From: Actinobacillus vicugnae
Lineage (GTDB): Bacteria > Pseudomonadota > Gammaproteobacteria > Enterobacterales > Pasteurellaceae
Assembly (NCBI RefSeq): GCF_901687125.1
Contig: NZ_CABFJY010000022.1
Span: 62,001 to 126,000 of the forward strand
Length of the DNA stretch: 64,000 bases
Direction: 5' to 3'
How positions within the stretch are numbered: the stretch's first letter is position 1; every line of letters starts with the position of its first letter. The position numbers and the translations under genes are program-made. The notes below the pieces were generated by a model. The model made no database searches and was not told the DNA's origin. It saw only the letters and a program-made list of their open reading frames with translations. Below are positions 18,412 to 29,003 of this stretch, one piece after another.

Positions 18412-20268
18412 TTATTTTATCGTGCCACAGTTTAGGCAGTATAAATAAGCATGTTTAGGATCGTTGAATTTTTGTAATAACTCAAGTGGTTGCTTGGCTT
18501 GTGTGTTGCTCGGTAAACTTAGCATTGAGCTAAGGTTTATTTTTAGGTTTGCTCCTTTTAAGAAGGAGCCTAACAAGCTGTCATTACTATCAATGAACCA
18601 TTGCGCTCTAAAGTTTTTGATTGGCGCTTCACCTTTGCTTGTACGTTGTTGGTTTACTAATGCGGTTACCGCGTCGTAAGCCGTGTCGAAATCGCCAAGC
18701 TCATCGACTAAACCATGTTTAAAGGCATCTTCACCCGACCAAACTTGCCCTTGAGCAATTTTATCAACCGCATTTTTTTCCATTTTTCGCCCACGGCTAA
18801 CTAGATCTAAAAAGCGTTCATAGCCGTTTTCAATGCTGATTTGGATCACTTCTGCTTGTTCTTTTGAAAGGGTTTTCAACGGACTTTGAGAAGCAAAGGG
18901 TGAAAGTGAAATACCATCTTCTGTGACCCCTAAATTTTTCGCTGTTTTCTCAAAGCTGGTAGCTAAGCCAAAAATGCCGATTGAGCCTGTAATCGTTGTT
19001 GGGCTAGCGATAATTTTATCGCTGGTTGCTGAAATCCAGTAACCACCTGAAGCCGCCATTCCACCCATTGATGTAACCACAGGTTTACCTGCGAGTTGAA
19101 TAGCTTCTAACTCTTGGCGAATAATTTCAGAAGCAACAGCGCTACCTCCAGGACTATTTACCCGAATAATCACGCCATCTACATTTTCATCTTCTCGCAC
19201 TTTACGTAATAATTTTACGATAGTATCGCTTCCTGCGGAATCTTGATCGCTTTCGCCCGTAATAATTTGTCCTTCTACATTCACAATTGCAATTTTGTGA
19301 GGTGCATTTACCTCAAAACGGTCGCTTAATTGTTGGGCATAATCAAAGTAATCAATATGTTTGTAATTACCTTTTTTATCTTTTCCAAATTGCTCAGTTA
19401 AAGCGGCCTGAATTTGTGCATTAGTTGTAACATCGGTTACCAATTTTTGAGACAGTGCGTATTGAGCATCATCGCCTTTTAATTGTTTATATTGGGCAAT
19501 ATAAGTTTGGCTGTCTGGTAATACTTGATTTGGTTGAATATTGCGGTTTTGTGCTATATCGTTGCGAATATTATTCCATACAGAATTTAGCCAAGTTTGT
19601 GCATTTTGCTTCGCTTCAGTGGACATATTGTCGCGAATAAATGGTTCAACCGCAGATTTGTAAGTACCAACACGGAAAATATGTGGGACGGCTTCAATCT
19701 TATCTAGTAAGGTTTTAAAATAGATATTGTTATGACTTAGCGCATGAATATCGATGAAGCCTGCTTTGTTTAGATAAATCTTATCGGCAAAACTTGCTAA
19801 GTAATATTGTGGCTGGCTGTACTGTTCACCAATAGCAATTACGGGTTTGCCACTTTGTTTAAAATAGTTAATTTGAGTACCGATAAATTGTATTGAAGCA
19901 AGATCACCACCACTGAAATGTGCTAAATCAAGGACTAAGCCTGTAATACGATCGTCATTCATCGCTTTAGTAATTGAACGAGCAACATCGAAAGTGGATA
20001 TTTTAATTGGTTCGCTATTACCTAATTCAGATTGAAGTAAACGGCGTAAATCACCGTATTCATCATGATTATCGGCTAAATAACCATCTAAATTAAGCAG
20101 TAAAGCACCTTTTTCAAAATTAGATGGGTTGTTTTTTGTTTTTGATTCTTGCTGTAAGAGAGTAGTAAATGCAAAGCATACTAACACAAAGATGATAAAA
20201 AATAGGCTTAATACAAATTCTCGAATACAACGAAAAATTTGATAAAAACCTTTTAATATTTTTAACAT
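18412..20268 (-). CDS. sppA: Signal peptide peptidase A (protease IV, 67-kDa type)
   Basis: An inner-membrane protease that degrades cleaved signal peptides. 618 aa, the long double-domain form. It has an N-terminal membrane helix (residues about 18-40, FVLSLFFIIFVLVCFAFTTLL), two S49 repeats, a catalytic Lys in the first (near VGTYKSAVEPF, about residue 200), and the nucleophilic Ser in the second (GGMAASGGYW, about residue 400). TAGGAG precedes the ATG. Divergent from ydjA, a conserved neighbourhood in Haemophilus-type genomes. Confidence 0.95.
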   Translation of the reverse strand: MLKILKGFYQIFRCIREFVLSLFFIIFVLVCFAFTTLLQQESKTKNNPSNFEKGALLLNLDGYLADNHDEYGDLRRLLQSELGNSEPIKISTFDVARSITKAMNDDRITGLVLDLAHFSGGDLASIQFIGTQINYFKQSGKPVIAIGEQYSQPQYYLASFADKIYLNKAGFIDIHALSHNNIYFKTLLDKIEAVPHIFRVGTYKSAVEPFIRDNMSTEAKQNAQTWLNSVWNNIRNDIAQNRNIQPNQVLPDSQTYIAQYKQLKGDDAQYALSQKLVTDVTTNAQIQAALTEQFGKDKKGNYKHIDYFDYAQQLSDRFEVNAPHKIAIVNVEGQIITGESDQDSAGSDTIVKLLRKVREDENVDGVIIRVNSPGGSAVASEIIRQELEAIQLAGKPVVTSMGGMAASGGYWISATSDKIIASPTTITGSIGIFGLATSFEKTAKNLGVTEDGISLSPFASQSPLKTLSKEQAEVIQISIENGYERFLDLVSRGRKMEKNAVDKIAQGQVWSGEDAFKHGLVDELGDFDTAYDAVTALVNQQRTSKGEAPIKNFRAQWFIDSNDSLLGSFLKGANLKINLSSMLSLPSNTQAKQPLELLQKFNDPKHAYLYCLNCGTIK

Positions 20269-20379
20269 AATACTCCTAAATTTAAGAGGAAAAACTTTAA
20301 GTTAAACTAACACAAAATCAGCTAGGAATTAACAAAATATGTTATTCTAAGCTAAATTTTTACACTAGAAATATAGACT

Positions 20380-20943
20380 ATGGATACTTTATATTTATTA
20401 CAACACCGTCGTTCAAATAAAAAATTTGGTGATATTGCGCCAAATACAGTGCAACTTGAAAATATAATTAAAGCGGCACTACGTGCGCCAGACCATGGCA
20501 AAATGAAGCCCTATCATTTTGTGGTAATTGAAAAAAGTGGTATGCCGAAATTACGAGAATGTTTAGCAGCAGCGGCGGTTGAATTTAATATGGATGAAAA
20601 GAATGCGGCGAAGGCAGATAAGCTTTCCAATCAAGCGCCAATGGTGATCGGCATTGTTGCGAAAATTGATCACGACTCGCCAAAAGTACCTGCTTGGGAG
20701 CAAATTGTTACCGCTGGCTGCGCGACTTATGCAATGCAATTGGCAGCTAATGCACAGGGCTTTGAAACAGTTTGGATCAGTAAAAAATGGGTGGAAGGTG
20801 CTAAATTACGTGAAATGTTTGGCTGTCGTACAGGCGATAAAGTGATCGGTCTATTATTGGTGGGATCGCCGAAAGAAGATGATAATATTTCGTTAGCTCG
20901 AGAAACTGAATCAACCGAAGGCTTTGTAAGCGTAATTTGTTAA
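20380..20943 (+). CDS. ydjA: YdjA-type nitroreductase family flavoprotein
   Basis: 187 aa, a minimal FMN-dependent nitroreductase fold: RRSNKKF near residue 10, RAPDHGKMKPYHFVVI near 36, and the C-terminal GCRTGDKVIGLLLVG near 145-160. The E. coli homologue reduces nitro compounds weakly; its physiological role is unknown. The next gene (SDR) starts 17 bases after its stop, suggesting an operon. Confidence 0.92.
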   Translation: MDTLYLLQHRRSNKKFGDIAPNTVQLENIIKAALRAPDHGKMKPYHFVVIEKSGMPKLRECLAAAAVEFNMDEKNAAKADKLSNQAPMVIGIVAKIDHDSPKVPAWEQIVTAGCATYAMQLAANAQGFETVWISKKWVEGAKLREMFGCRTGDKVIGLLLVGSPKEDDNISLARETESTEGFVSVIC

Positions 20944-20960
20944 ATAATAACAGAGAAAAT

Positions 20961-21782
20961 ATGAAAACCATTTTAATTACAGGCTGTTCTTCAGGCATTG
21001 GTTATGCGAGTGCAAAATTGTTGCAAGCCAATGGCTGGCGGGTGATTGCAAGTTGCAGAAAACAAGCGGATGTTGACCGCTTGCAAGCCGAAGGTTTTGA
21101 ATGTATTGCGCTTGATGTATTAGATTCAGCACAAATCGCCCAAGCATTTGAATATATCAAAACAAACGGTGGCTTAGATGCGGTATTTTGCAACGCAGGT
21201 CAGGGACAACCAGGCTGTGTTGAAGATATTCCTCGTGAAGCGTTACGTGAATTATTTGAAATTAATGTGTTTGGGGTATGGGAAGTGATGAACCATGCTC
21301 TCAAAATTTTCCGCTCTCAAAATCACGGACGTATTTTACTGACCAGTAGTATTTTAGGGTTTGCTGCAATGCATTTTCGTGGTGCGTATAACGCTACAAA
21401 ATTTGCAGTGGAAGGAATGGCGGATACGCTTCGCCATGAATTATATGGTTCGAATATTTATGTGAGTTTAATTGAACCAGGCCCGATTTTAAGCGATTTT
21501 CGTTCCAACTCTTTGGATAAATTGACTAAATATATTGATGTGGAAAACACCGCTAAAACAGCATTTAATCAGCAACAATATCAGCGTTTAGCGACTAAAA
21601 AGAACGACAACCCGTTTGCAAAACCAGCCTCCGCCGTTGCGGAAGCCTGCTTGCAAGCACTTACCGATAAAAAACCGAAAGCTCGTTATCAAGTGACTTT
21701 CCCTACCAAACTGTTTTGGTGGCTAAGACGCTTGCTTCCTACTTCTTGGTTTGATTTTGTTTGCCGAAAATCGGGAGGCTGA
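20961..21782 (+). CDS. Short-chain dehydrogenase/reductase
   Basis: 273 aa classical SDR with the NAD(P)-binding motif TGCSSGIGYA near residue 6, CNAGQGQ near 85, a catalytic Ser in LLTSSIL near 135 and YNATK near 150 (Tyr and Lys of the active site). The substrate is not predictable. Start ATG 20961 after CAGAGA; an upstream in-frame ATG overlaps ydjA. An inverted pair of uptake signals (near 21062-21085) lies in codons 34-42, showing that the protein tolerates them. Confidence 0.9.
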   Translation: MKTILITGCSSGIGYASAKLLQANGWRVIASCRKQADVDRLQAEGFECIALDVLDSAQIAQAFEYIKTNGGLDAVFCNAGQGQPGCVEDIPREALRELFEINVFGVWEVMNHALKIFRSQNHGRILLTSSILGFAAMHFRGAYNATKFAVEGMADTLRHELYGSNIYVSLIEPGPILSDFRSNSLDKLTKYIDVENTAKTAFNQQQYQRLATKKNDNPFAKPASAVAEACLQALTDKKPKARYQVTFPTKLFWWLRRLLPTSWFDFVCRKSGG

Positions 21783-21801
21783 TTTTTCATTTTTACTAAA
21801 C

Positions 21802-21829
21802 ATCCCCCTTCTTTGCTAAAGAAGGGGAT
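21802..21829. terminator. GC-rich hairpin between convergent genes
   Basis: CCCCTTCTTT (21805-21814) pairs with AAAGAAGGGG (21818-21827) across a GCT loop. It lacks a strong T run. It resembles a common interspersed intergenic repeat, and a diverged relative lies near 15409-15446. Confidence 0.5.
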
Positions 21830-21851
21830 TGATGGGTGACTTTAGTTTCTC

Positions 21852-23519
21852 CTAGGCTTTATAAGCAGTGAGATCAATTTCTTGATCTGCAAAATAAGCT
21901 AGTTCTTGCTGGTGGGTAATAAAGATTACCGAAGCGGTTGGTAGCTGTTGTTTAATCAGATGAAACATTTGCGTAGCGGATTCTTCATCTAGGCTGCTGG
22001 TAGCTTCATCTAAATAAATCACTTCTGGTTTATTTAGCAAGATACGAGCAAACGCAATACGTTGTTGTTCCCCTCCTGAGAAAATATGGTGCCACGCGTG
22101 TGTTTCTGCTAAACGATTAATCCAATTGCTTAGCCCTACTTGCTCCAGTACAGTATTCATTTCTACTTCACTATAACAATCCTTCGTTGGGTAGCTTAAT
22201 ACATCAGCTAAAGTTCCTTCATTTAAATAGCTACGTTGTGGCACAAGTAGGCTAGATTTATTCGGCTGTTTATATTCGCCCTCGTAATAATCCCAAATAC
22301 CGCTTAGCACACGTAATAAGGTCGATTTACCTAAGCCACTTTTACCTTTTAAACGTACCCATTGCGAATGATCCACTGCTAATGATAATTCACTAAACAA
22401 GCGGTCATTTTCAGGGGTATAAATTGCAAGTTTTTGCGTATCTAATGCTTTATCGCTCTGCTTAATTTCAGCATTGACGATATTTTCTAACGCATCCATT
22501 TCTTGCTTTAATTGCGTTAAACGCTTAATTGAAGCGCTCCATTCTGGCAAGCGAGAGTAAGCGAAAATAAACCAGCTGAATGCACTAATTACCACACTAA
22601 ATGCATTACGAATCTGCATAATGCCGCCAAAAGTAATCACCTTCATCACTAAAAGTGGAATTGAGAAAACCACTGGTAATAAATTAGACATACGATCATA
22701 ACTAACAGTAAATAAACCGAGTTGTAGCTCTTTAGTCATTAAGCTACGCCAGTTAGTCACAATCGCTTTAAATTCATTGGTAAGTGTGAGCTTTTCTGCT
22801 TCTTCGCCTTGGTAAAGCGCAATTTGTTCTGCATTGTCTTGTTTACGAATCAAGCTAGTACGGAAATTTGCTTCAAACATTTGTTGTTGATATTTTAGTC
22901 CATGTAGCTTACGACCAATTAAATGGGTGAATATCGTCCCCAAAATTGAATAAATTACAGCTACCCAAACCAAATAACCTTTTACCACAACGGTGTGTCC
23001 GAACAAGCTAAATTCGGGAGTGCCTGATAAATTCCACAGCACCATAAAAAACGCATACAATTGAATTACGTTGAAGATAAACGAAATGGTTAATTCAATG
23101 GTTAATTCAATAAACAGGCGGATATCTTCGGCGATACGCTGGTCGGGGTTATCCATTTTCTTGCGATGCGCTAAGCGATAATAAATTTGTTTAGAAAACC
23201 ACTGATTGAGGAATTGCTCAGTCATTGCTTGACGCCAGCGAATAATCAACAATTTACGTAACCATGTGCGATAGACATTGGCAAGTACAAACATCGCAAT
23301 ATAAATAAAATATTCACCTAATAATGAATAGGCTTTTTCCACCTCAAGTCCTGCGAGTGTGTCGTAGAACACTTTTGACCATTCGGTAATTTTTACGTTG
23401 ATATAAGTAAAACCTGAACCGATTGCGATAATTACAATCGCCATTAACCAAGCGCGCCAGTTGGATTTAATCGCCCAATACGGCTTGCATAATGCATATA
23501 AATTTTTAAAAAACTGCAT
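21852..23519 (-). CDS. SbmA/YddA-like ABC transporter (fused permease-ATPase)
   Basis: 555 aa from ATG 23519 (TAGGAA binding site). An N-terminal membrane domain with about six helices of the SbmA/BacA type (residues 1-330) precedes an ATPase domain with Walker A GKSGLGKST near 405, signature FSGGEQQRIAFAR near 497 and Walker B VIYLDEATSS near 517. Homologues such as YddA are probable exporters; related SbmA and BacA take up peptides. The substrate is unknown. It is 73 bases downstream of the M16 protease gene on the same strand, raising the idea of a peptide-handling pair. Confidence 0.88.
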   Translation of the reverse strand: MQFFKNLYALCKPYWAIKSNWRAWLMAIVIIAIGSGFTYINVKITEWSKVFYDTLAGLEVEKAYSLLGEYFIYIAMFVLANVYRTWLRKLLIIRWRQAMTEQFLNQWFSKQIYYRLAHRKKMDNPDQRIAEDIRLFIELTIELTISFIFNVIQLYAFFMVLWNLSGTPEFSLFGHTVVVKGYLVWVAVIYSILGTIFTHLIGRKLHGLKYQQQMFEANFRTSLIRKQDNAEQIALYQGEEAEKLTLTNEFKAIVTNWRSLMTKELQLGLFTVSYDRMSNLLPVVFSIPLLVMKVITFGGIMQIRNAFSVVISAFSWFIFAYSRLPEWSASIKRLTQLKQEMDALENIVNAEIKQSDKALDTQKLAIYTPENDRLFSELSLAVDHSQWVRLKGKSGLGKSTLLRVLSGIWDYYEGEYKQPNKSSLLVPQRSYLNEGTLADVLSYPTKDCYSEVEMNTVLEQVGLSNWINRLAETHAWHHIFSGGEQQRIAFARILLNKPEVIYLDEATSSLDEESATQMFHLIKQQLPTASVIFITHQQELAYFADQEIDLTAYKA

Positions 23520-23592
23520 AAAAATTCCTAAAACTTCCGAGAAAAACAAAAAATAAGCGGAGACGATGCTCCGCCTATAAAATCAGTTGTGC

Positions 23593-26334
23593 CTATTTTT
23601 TGGGCGTGGTAATAAATAGCTTTTCACTATCTGGATTATAAATATTTGTTGCCATCACTTTTACTTTGTCGAGGCTAATTTCATCCGCCAATTTTTGCAT
23701 ATCTGAAAGATATTGCGGATTGCCGAATTGTTCTTCGCCTAAAATCAAACGTGAAAGCCAAGTTCTTGGATCGTTTAAACGATCTTTTTCCTGCTGCAAA
23801 AAGATGGATTTGGCTTGTTTCACATCATCTTCAGTGATTTGGTTTGGTAAATCGCTAAGTACTAAGCGAGCCTGTTCCACCAATTTGTCGGTGATTTCAG
23901 GATTTGCAACAAAACTTAACGCTGATTCAATTCGCTGCGTTTCTTGATTTAAGCTACTGTCAAAACGTAAGCTATACACACCAAGTTGTTGGTCTCGTAA
24001 GCTATTTTTTAATTTATTGCTTGCAATATTACGCACCAGTGCTACTAACATTGCATCTTTACCCTGCCATTGATATGGCGTAAAGCTCCATAAGCGCACA
24101 TCGTCTTTTGGCTCTAGGTTCATCGCAAAACGGGCTTGTGCCTTCCCTCCCACTGGTAAAGTTTGGCTCGATTCTAACCGCTTATCACGAGCAAGATCCG
24201 CTAAAAATTCAGAAATTAATTTCTTCACTTCAGCTTCTTCCATATCGTTTAGCAAATAGAATGTCGTTGGTGCTTTAACCATTTTCGCCCATTGTTGATT
24301 AAGATCATTTTCGGTTAATTGCACCAATGAAGCTTTATTTGGCAAAGTATCATCCACTTTCTCAAGGTTGAAACGTAGCTTAGAAATTGCTTTTAAACGT
24401 TCTGTTTCATCATTTTTTTCATTTTGTAGATCAATGGTACGAGCCACTGCTTCTTTGGTTTCATCTAAACCATCTTTCACTTTAGTTTCGACTTGATAAG
24501 CGTAATAGAGGCGTAATAATTCCGCTAATTTGTTATTTTCTGCCGAACCATCAAAGGTAAGTTTAGTCGCAGTTTGCTTGATTGAGAGATTTACTTTATT
24601 TAGCTCTTTCCAACGCTGGAGCTGTTCGATTTCCCAATCAAGCGGTGCATTTTGCGCAATTAATTGCGAAGCAATTTGGCTTTGCCAAATACCTAAGTCT
24701 TGCGCTTTAAAACCCGCAGAACTTTGTGCAACAAAGAAAGTACGATCTTTCGCAAGTGGCGATTTTAGCCATACCACTTTATCACCGTTAGAAAGCGTCC
24801 AATGTTTTACATTCTGTTCATTAAATGCTTGCTCACTTACAATCGAACCTTTGCCAGTCAATGCATTTAGCGACATTGGCACAATTTCTTTCTCTTTTTG
24901 TGGTGTCGTAATTTCAGCTTTTTCCACTTGTGCTTGTAGCTCATTTACCATTGTTTCGGTGATTGGCTCTACTTGTGTTTTGCGAGGTGGTTGGTAATTC
25001 ACTAAACGATCTTTTGCACTAAACCAATCTTGAATACGCTGATTCACTTCTTTTACTGAAATATTTTTCAGCATAGGTTCGGTTAAATTTGCAATCTCTG
25101 GTTGAGTTAAAAACGGTTTATCCACTAACACCGTATCCACCATTGCTTGCATCCATTTTTGAAAATCACGATCGCCATCGTGTTTTTTCGCATTTTCAAT
25201 TTGAGCGAAGATTGGCGCTTTCTGTTTATCCAATTCTTCTTGGCTAATTGGGAAACGTTTAATACGTTCAATTTCTTCAAAAATTTGTTTTAAACCTAAT
25301 TGGTGCGAAGTTGGAGCTACACTTGCAAAAATCGCTAGTGCTACTGTATTACGACCAATATCTGATTTACGAGGCACCACCGAAGAAACGCCTTTTGGCA
25401 GAACTTCTGCCTGATTGCGTAAGCGCTGAACTAATGCCGATAATGCCAAGCGATCGACTAAACGTTGATAACGCCCTTCTTCGGTTTGCGCACGGCTCTT
25501 GCTTTCATCAAAACGGAAAATATAAGCTACTTGGCTGACGCCACTACGAGGATCTTGTAGTTTGTTAATCAACAAACGATCTTTTAACGTTGGCTCTAAG
25601 TAATCACGCTTCGGTAATTGCTTGCTTTTTACTTCGCCAAAATAGCGCTGGATTGCTTCTTTCGCTTTTTCAGGCTCAACATCACCTACCACCAATAAAT
25701 TCATATTGTTTGGTACATACCATGTTTGATAGAATTGTTGTAATTGCGTTGCAGGCATTGATTGAATGCTCTCTGGCGTACCAATCACACGGTGACGAGC
25801 ATAGCGAGAATCCGCTCGCACCGCTGCCATACGCTGTTCATTCATGGTTGCTCCGACGCCTAAGCCTTGACGCCACTCTTCCATAATGATTTTGCGCTCA
25901 TCATCTAAATCTTGTTGGGTCAATTGTGCGTTAAATACCATTTGAGAAAGTGCATCAAAGCTTTGCTCAAGTCCTGCTGTCGCTGGCGGTGTCAATAAAT
26001 AGGTGGTACTGTCTGTCGTGGTAACTGCATTATAGTTTTTCGCACGTACCCATTTTTGTTCGTGTAAATAAGGCATTAAACCATTTGGGTGAGCGCTTGT
26101 CCCTCGAAACACAAGATGTTCCACCATATGCGCTACACCCGCTTGGTCATCATTTTCATCCACCCCGCCCGCATTAACACGCAGACGGATTTCCATATGC
26201 CCTTTTTCATCATGCAACGGCAAAATGGTATATTTCAAACCGTTATCTAATTTGCCTTGAATTGGCTCACTCTTTTCAGCATAACTTGCGCTTGATACAA
26301 CTAATAGCGCTAGTGCTGTTAAAATAAAACGCAT
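23593..26334 (-). CDS. M16-family (pitrilysin-like) periplasmic zinc protease
   Basis: 913 aa with a cleavable signal peptide (MRFILTALALLVVSSASYA). The inverted zinc motif HxxEH is present as HMVEHLVFRG near residue 67, with the distal Glu in the stretch DERKIIMEEW about 70 residues further. The N-terminal and C-terminal M16 halves are both present, the second lacking the zinc motif, as expected. Such enzymes degrade peptides. It is on the same strand as the downstream ABC transporter. The TonB receptor ends 120 bases upstream, separated by two hairpins. Confidence 0.9.
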   Translation of the reverse strand: MRFILTALALLVVSSASYAEKSEPIQGKLDNGLKYTILPLHDEKGHMEIRLRVNAGGVDENDDQAGVAHMVEHLVFRGTSAHPNGLMPYLHEQKWVRAKNYNAVTTTDSTTYLLTPPATAGLEQSFDALSQMVFNAQLTQQDLDDERKIIMEEWRQGLGVGATMNEQRMAAVRADSRYARHRVIGTPESIQSMPATQLQQFYQTWYVPNNMNLLVVGDVEPEKAKEAIQRYFGEVKSKQLPKRDYLEPTLKDRLLINKLQDPRSGVSQVAYIFRFDESKSRAQTEEGRYQRLVDRLALSALVQRLRNQAEVLPKGVSSVVPRKSDIGRNTVALAIFASVAPTSHQLGLKQIFEEIERIKRFPISQEELDKQKAPIFAQIENAKKHDGDRDFQKWMQAMVDTVLVDKPFLTQPEIANLTEPMLKNISVKEVNQRIQDWFSAKDRLVNYQPPRKTQVEPITETMVNELQAQVEKAEITTPQKEKEIVPMSLNALTGKGSIVSEQAFNEQNVKHWTLSNGDKVVWLKSPLAKDRTFFVAQSSAGFKAQDLGIWQSQIASQLIAQNAPLDWEIEQLQRWKELNKVNLSIKQTATKLTFDGSAENNKLAELLRLYYAYQVETKVKDGLDETKEAVARTIDLQNEKNDETERLKAISKLRFNLEKVDDTLPNKASLVQLTENDLNQQWAKMVKAPTTFYLLNDMEEAEVKKLISEFLADLARDKRLESSQTLPVGGKAQARFAMNLEPKDDVRLWSFTPYQWQGKDAMLVALVRNIASNKLKNSLRDQQLGVYSLRFDSSLNQETQRIESALSFVANPEITDKLVEQARLVLSDLPNQITEDDVKQAKSIFLQQEKDRLNDPRTWLSRLILGEEQFGNPQYLSDMQKLADEISLDKVKVMATNIYNPDSEKLFITTPKK

Positions 26335-26354
26335 TTTTTAACCTTCTAAAAACG

Positions 26355-26384
26355 AAAAATCCTCTCGCTTAATTCAGCGAGAGG
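26355..26384 (-). terminator. Hairpin terminator upstream of the M16 gene
   Basis: A 9-bp GC-rich stem (26361-26369 with 26376-26384) followed on the minus strand by ATTTTTCG. It ends transcripts from the TonB-receptor operon before the M16 gene. Confidence 0.7.
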
Positions 26385-26394
26385 GAATCAATCT

Positions 26395-26448
26395 AAGCGG
26401 TCAAATTTTAACAAAAATTTGCAAATTTGCCGAAAAATTTAACCGCTT
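26395..26448 (-). terminator. Inverted uptake-signal pair after the TonB receptor
   Basis: AAGCGGTCAAATTTT (26395-26409) pairs with AAAATTTAACCGCTT (26434-26448) with one mismatch. It starts 7 bases after the receptor stop. Confidence 0.65.
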
Positions 26449-26454
26449 ACCTTA

Positions 26455-28951
26455 CTACCAGTTATAACTTGCTCCAACCCAGAAATTACGCCCCATTTTG
26501 TAATAGGTTGTAGAGCCTGAAGATTTTGCTACAGCGGTTTTATCTAAAACGTTATTTACATCAAGTGTTAGTTCTAGATATTGTTTACGTACTGTAGGTA
26601 ATTTATAAACAAAATGCCAATCTATTAAGAATTGACTACCAATTTGCGCATCTTCGTACTCAACAGCATCAATATCTTGTCCATATAAACTTCCACAAAT
26701 ACTTTGGTTTGTAGAATATTGACAGTTAATTGAAGATGATTTGGCTTGAATATAATTACGTTTACCTACATAACTAAATCGTTGGTCCCAAGTTAAACCA
26801 AGCGTTGGGAATTCAGTATTTAGATTAAATGTGATTCCCCATTTAGAGTTAAAGTCATTTGACGGTAAATCATCTTTGTTAATTAGCATACCTTTGTATA
26901 CGGCATATGAGTAATCTTCTAAAGAATTTGCATCATAGGTACTGTTATTTGTACGATTATGGCTAATTCTTGAACTCATTCCCCAGTCAATATTGGCATA
27001 TTTAAATTTATATTCGCCAATATTATCTACAGTCAAAGTAACAGTATCATTTTTACTCCAACCTGCATTATTTAATGTATAACGCCCATCAACCAATTCA
27101 CGAGTAAATTGTTTTTTTACCATCACGATGCACCCATTTTAACGTCACATCTGTACCTAATATTTTTTGACCAATACCTAACACATATTCATCACTATAA
27201 GGTGTATCTAGATCACTAGTTGCTGTTTGAACAGGAGTTGAGCCTGAAGAACTATATACCCATTCATAATTTGTATCAGCATTTCGAATCCATCTATCTC
27301 GATTTCCGATACCTTGACGTAATTTATATGCCAACATAGAAGTTGCATAATAACGGTTAAAACCACCAAATAGACGGGTTTGCTCATCACCAAATACGTC
27401 GTAAGAAAGTGATGTCCGAGGTGCTATATTGATATTTTTTAAAAATTGATTGTAATCTGCACGAATACCTAAGTTCAAATCTAAGTTTTTATACTGAATA
27501 TTATCTTCAGCATAAATCGCATAATTACTATCATTTACTTTTACATTACGGATTGGATAAGCTTGAGCACTAGTCGCATATTGTTCACCTTCAATACACT
27601 CATTCATATCACCACATACAATATTAGAGTTATTTGTGTAGTAATACTGCCAAGCTTCTGAAGTACGAATATATTTTGCCCTAGAAAGATCCGCTTGCCA
27701 GCCTAAAATTACTTTGTGAGAACTATCTTTCCAATCAAACTCATTTAGTTTAAAGTCTTGCTTTAAGGTAAATGTGTCTTTTTCTGTTTCGTATTTACCA
27801 TATCCACCATATAACGCTTGACCAGAGCTATTACTTACCCAGCCAATGGAATCAGATGAAACATAGCGACGATAAACGCCTTCATCATTTTCAATTTCAT
27901 TCCCCGTTTTCTTATAAGAGAATTTGGTTGTCATTTTGAAATGTTCGAATTGTTTTTCCCAATCTAATTGAGCACTATACCCTCCACCAGTATTACTATA
28001 ACCACCATTCATTACATTCTGACGGAAATATTTTGCTTTATGTGGCGAATACATTAAAGTAGCTTTCCACTGATCTCCGTTCTCAGTAAAATGCACTCCT
28101 TTTAATAAATAAGTTTCACTCACTCGTTTCTGTTTCGCCGTTGTATAACCGCTTGGATCCGCTTTTGAATACATATAAGAATGAATAGATTTAATATCTG
28201 AATCCGTACGATTATAAGAAAAAAGTAGTGAAGTGCTATCACTTAATGGTTGACTTACATTCACACTATATTGATTTTTAGTGAAGTCAGGCTGGTAATC
28301 CAATCTTTTCGAATTTGCAAAATCATCTTGTTTATCTTCTTGCACGTGAAATTTTGCCCATGAACCACGTGTTGTACGGTATGAGATACTGCCGTGATTT
28401 TCATCAAAGTCAGGATCTTTCAATTCCACATTGATTACACCACCAGTAAAGTTACCGTATTTTGCCGATACATTACTGTCAAAAGCTTCCATGTTCTTAA
28501 CTAATTTTGTATTTAGCCAAAATGACTGTGAACCAGCTGAAGGTAAGTCATACGCTTCAAAGCCTGTTGGGTTCTTTCCACCACGCCCTGCGTTATTCGT
28601 GGCAGGATTTATATTGTCATTATTTGAAATACCATCAATTGTGAAATTATTGTTATAGTATTTTTCACCATGGAAAGAAACTTCATCTGGACTAATTTCT
28701 CCCGCACTTGTAGATAATTCAGCCATATTTGAATACAACACATTAGGGTTATTTTTTAATAACTCTGTAATATTGCCATTCGTACTTGGTAAACGTTTAA
28801 TCTGCTCAGCAGTAATTTTTTGTGTACCTATTTTTTGGCTGAAAGCTCGATCTTTAACGATAACCTCATCTAAGCGGATAGTATTCTCAGCATAAATATT
28901 TGAAGCGAAAAAAGTGCTACTTACTAATAGCGCTATCTTTGTTTTTTGCAT
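26455..28951 (-). pseudogene. TonB-dependent outer-membrane receptor, frameshifted at an A7 run
   Basis: Together the two frames give a receptor of about 830 aa. The first (28951 down to about 27100) has a signal peptide (MQKTKIALLVSSTFFASNIYA), a TonB-box-like DEVIVKD, a plug domain with FHGEKYYNNNFTIDGISNN near residues 95-112, and the first part of a beta barrel. At a run of seven A residues (27112-27118 on the plus strand, as T) the frame changes and terminates after GKKTIYS. The second frame continues GKKQFTRELVDGRYTL through more barrel strands to a C-terminal W. Reading six A residues instead of seven gives RDGKKQFTRE, which joins the halves smoothly. It is last in the Slam-lipoprotein-receptor operon. 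The ligand is not predictable; heme or a metal-binding host protein is likely. Phase variation, decay or sequencing error are all possible. Confidence 0.85.
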
Positions 28952-29003
28952 AATTCATCCTAATGTAACCAATTGATTTTGCATAAATTTCTGAACAATA
29001 TTT

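Noticed and set aside
24530-24997. Plus-strand frame of 155 codons opposite the M16 protease
   Set aside because: Antisense shadow of a well-supported gene; Cys/Ser-rich composition is typical of reverse-complement frames here.
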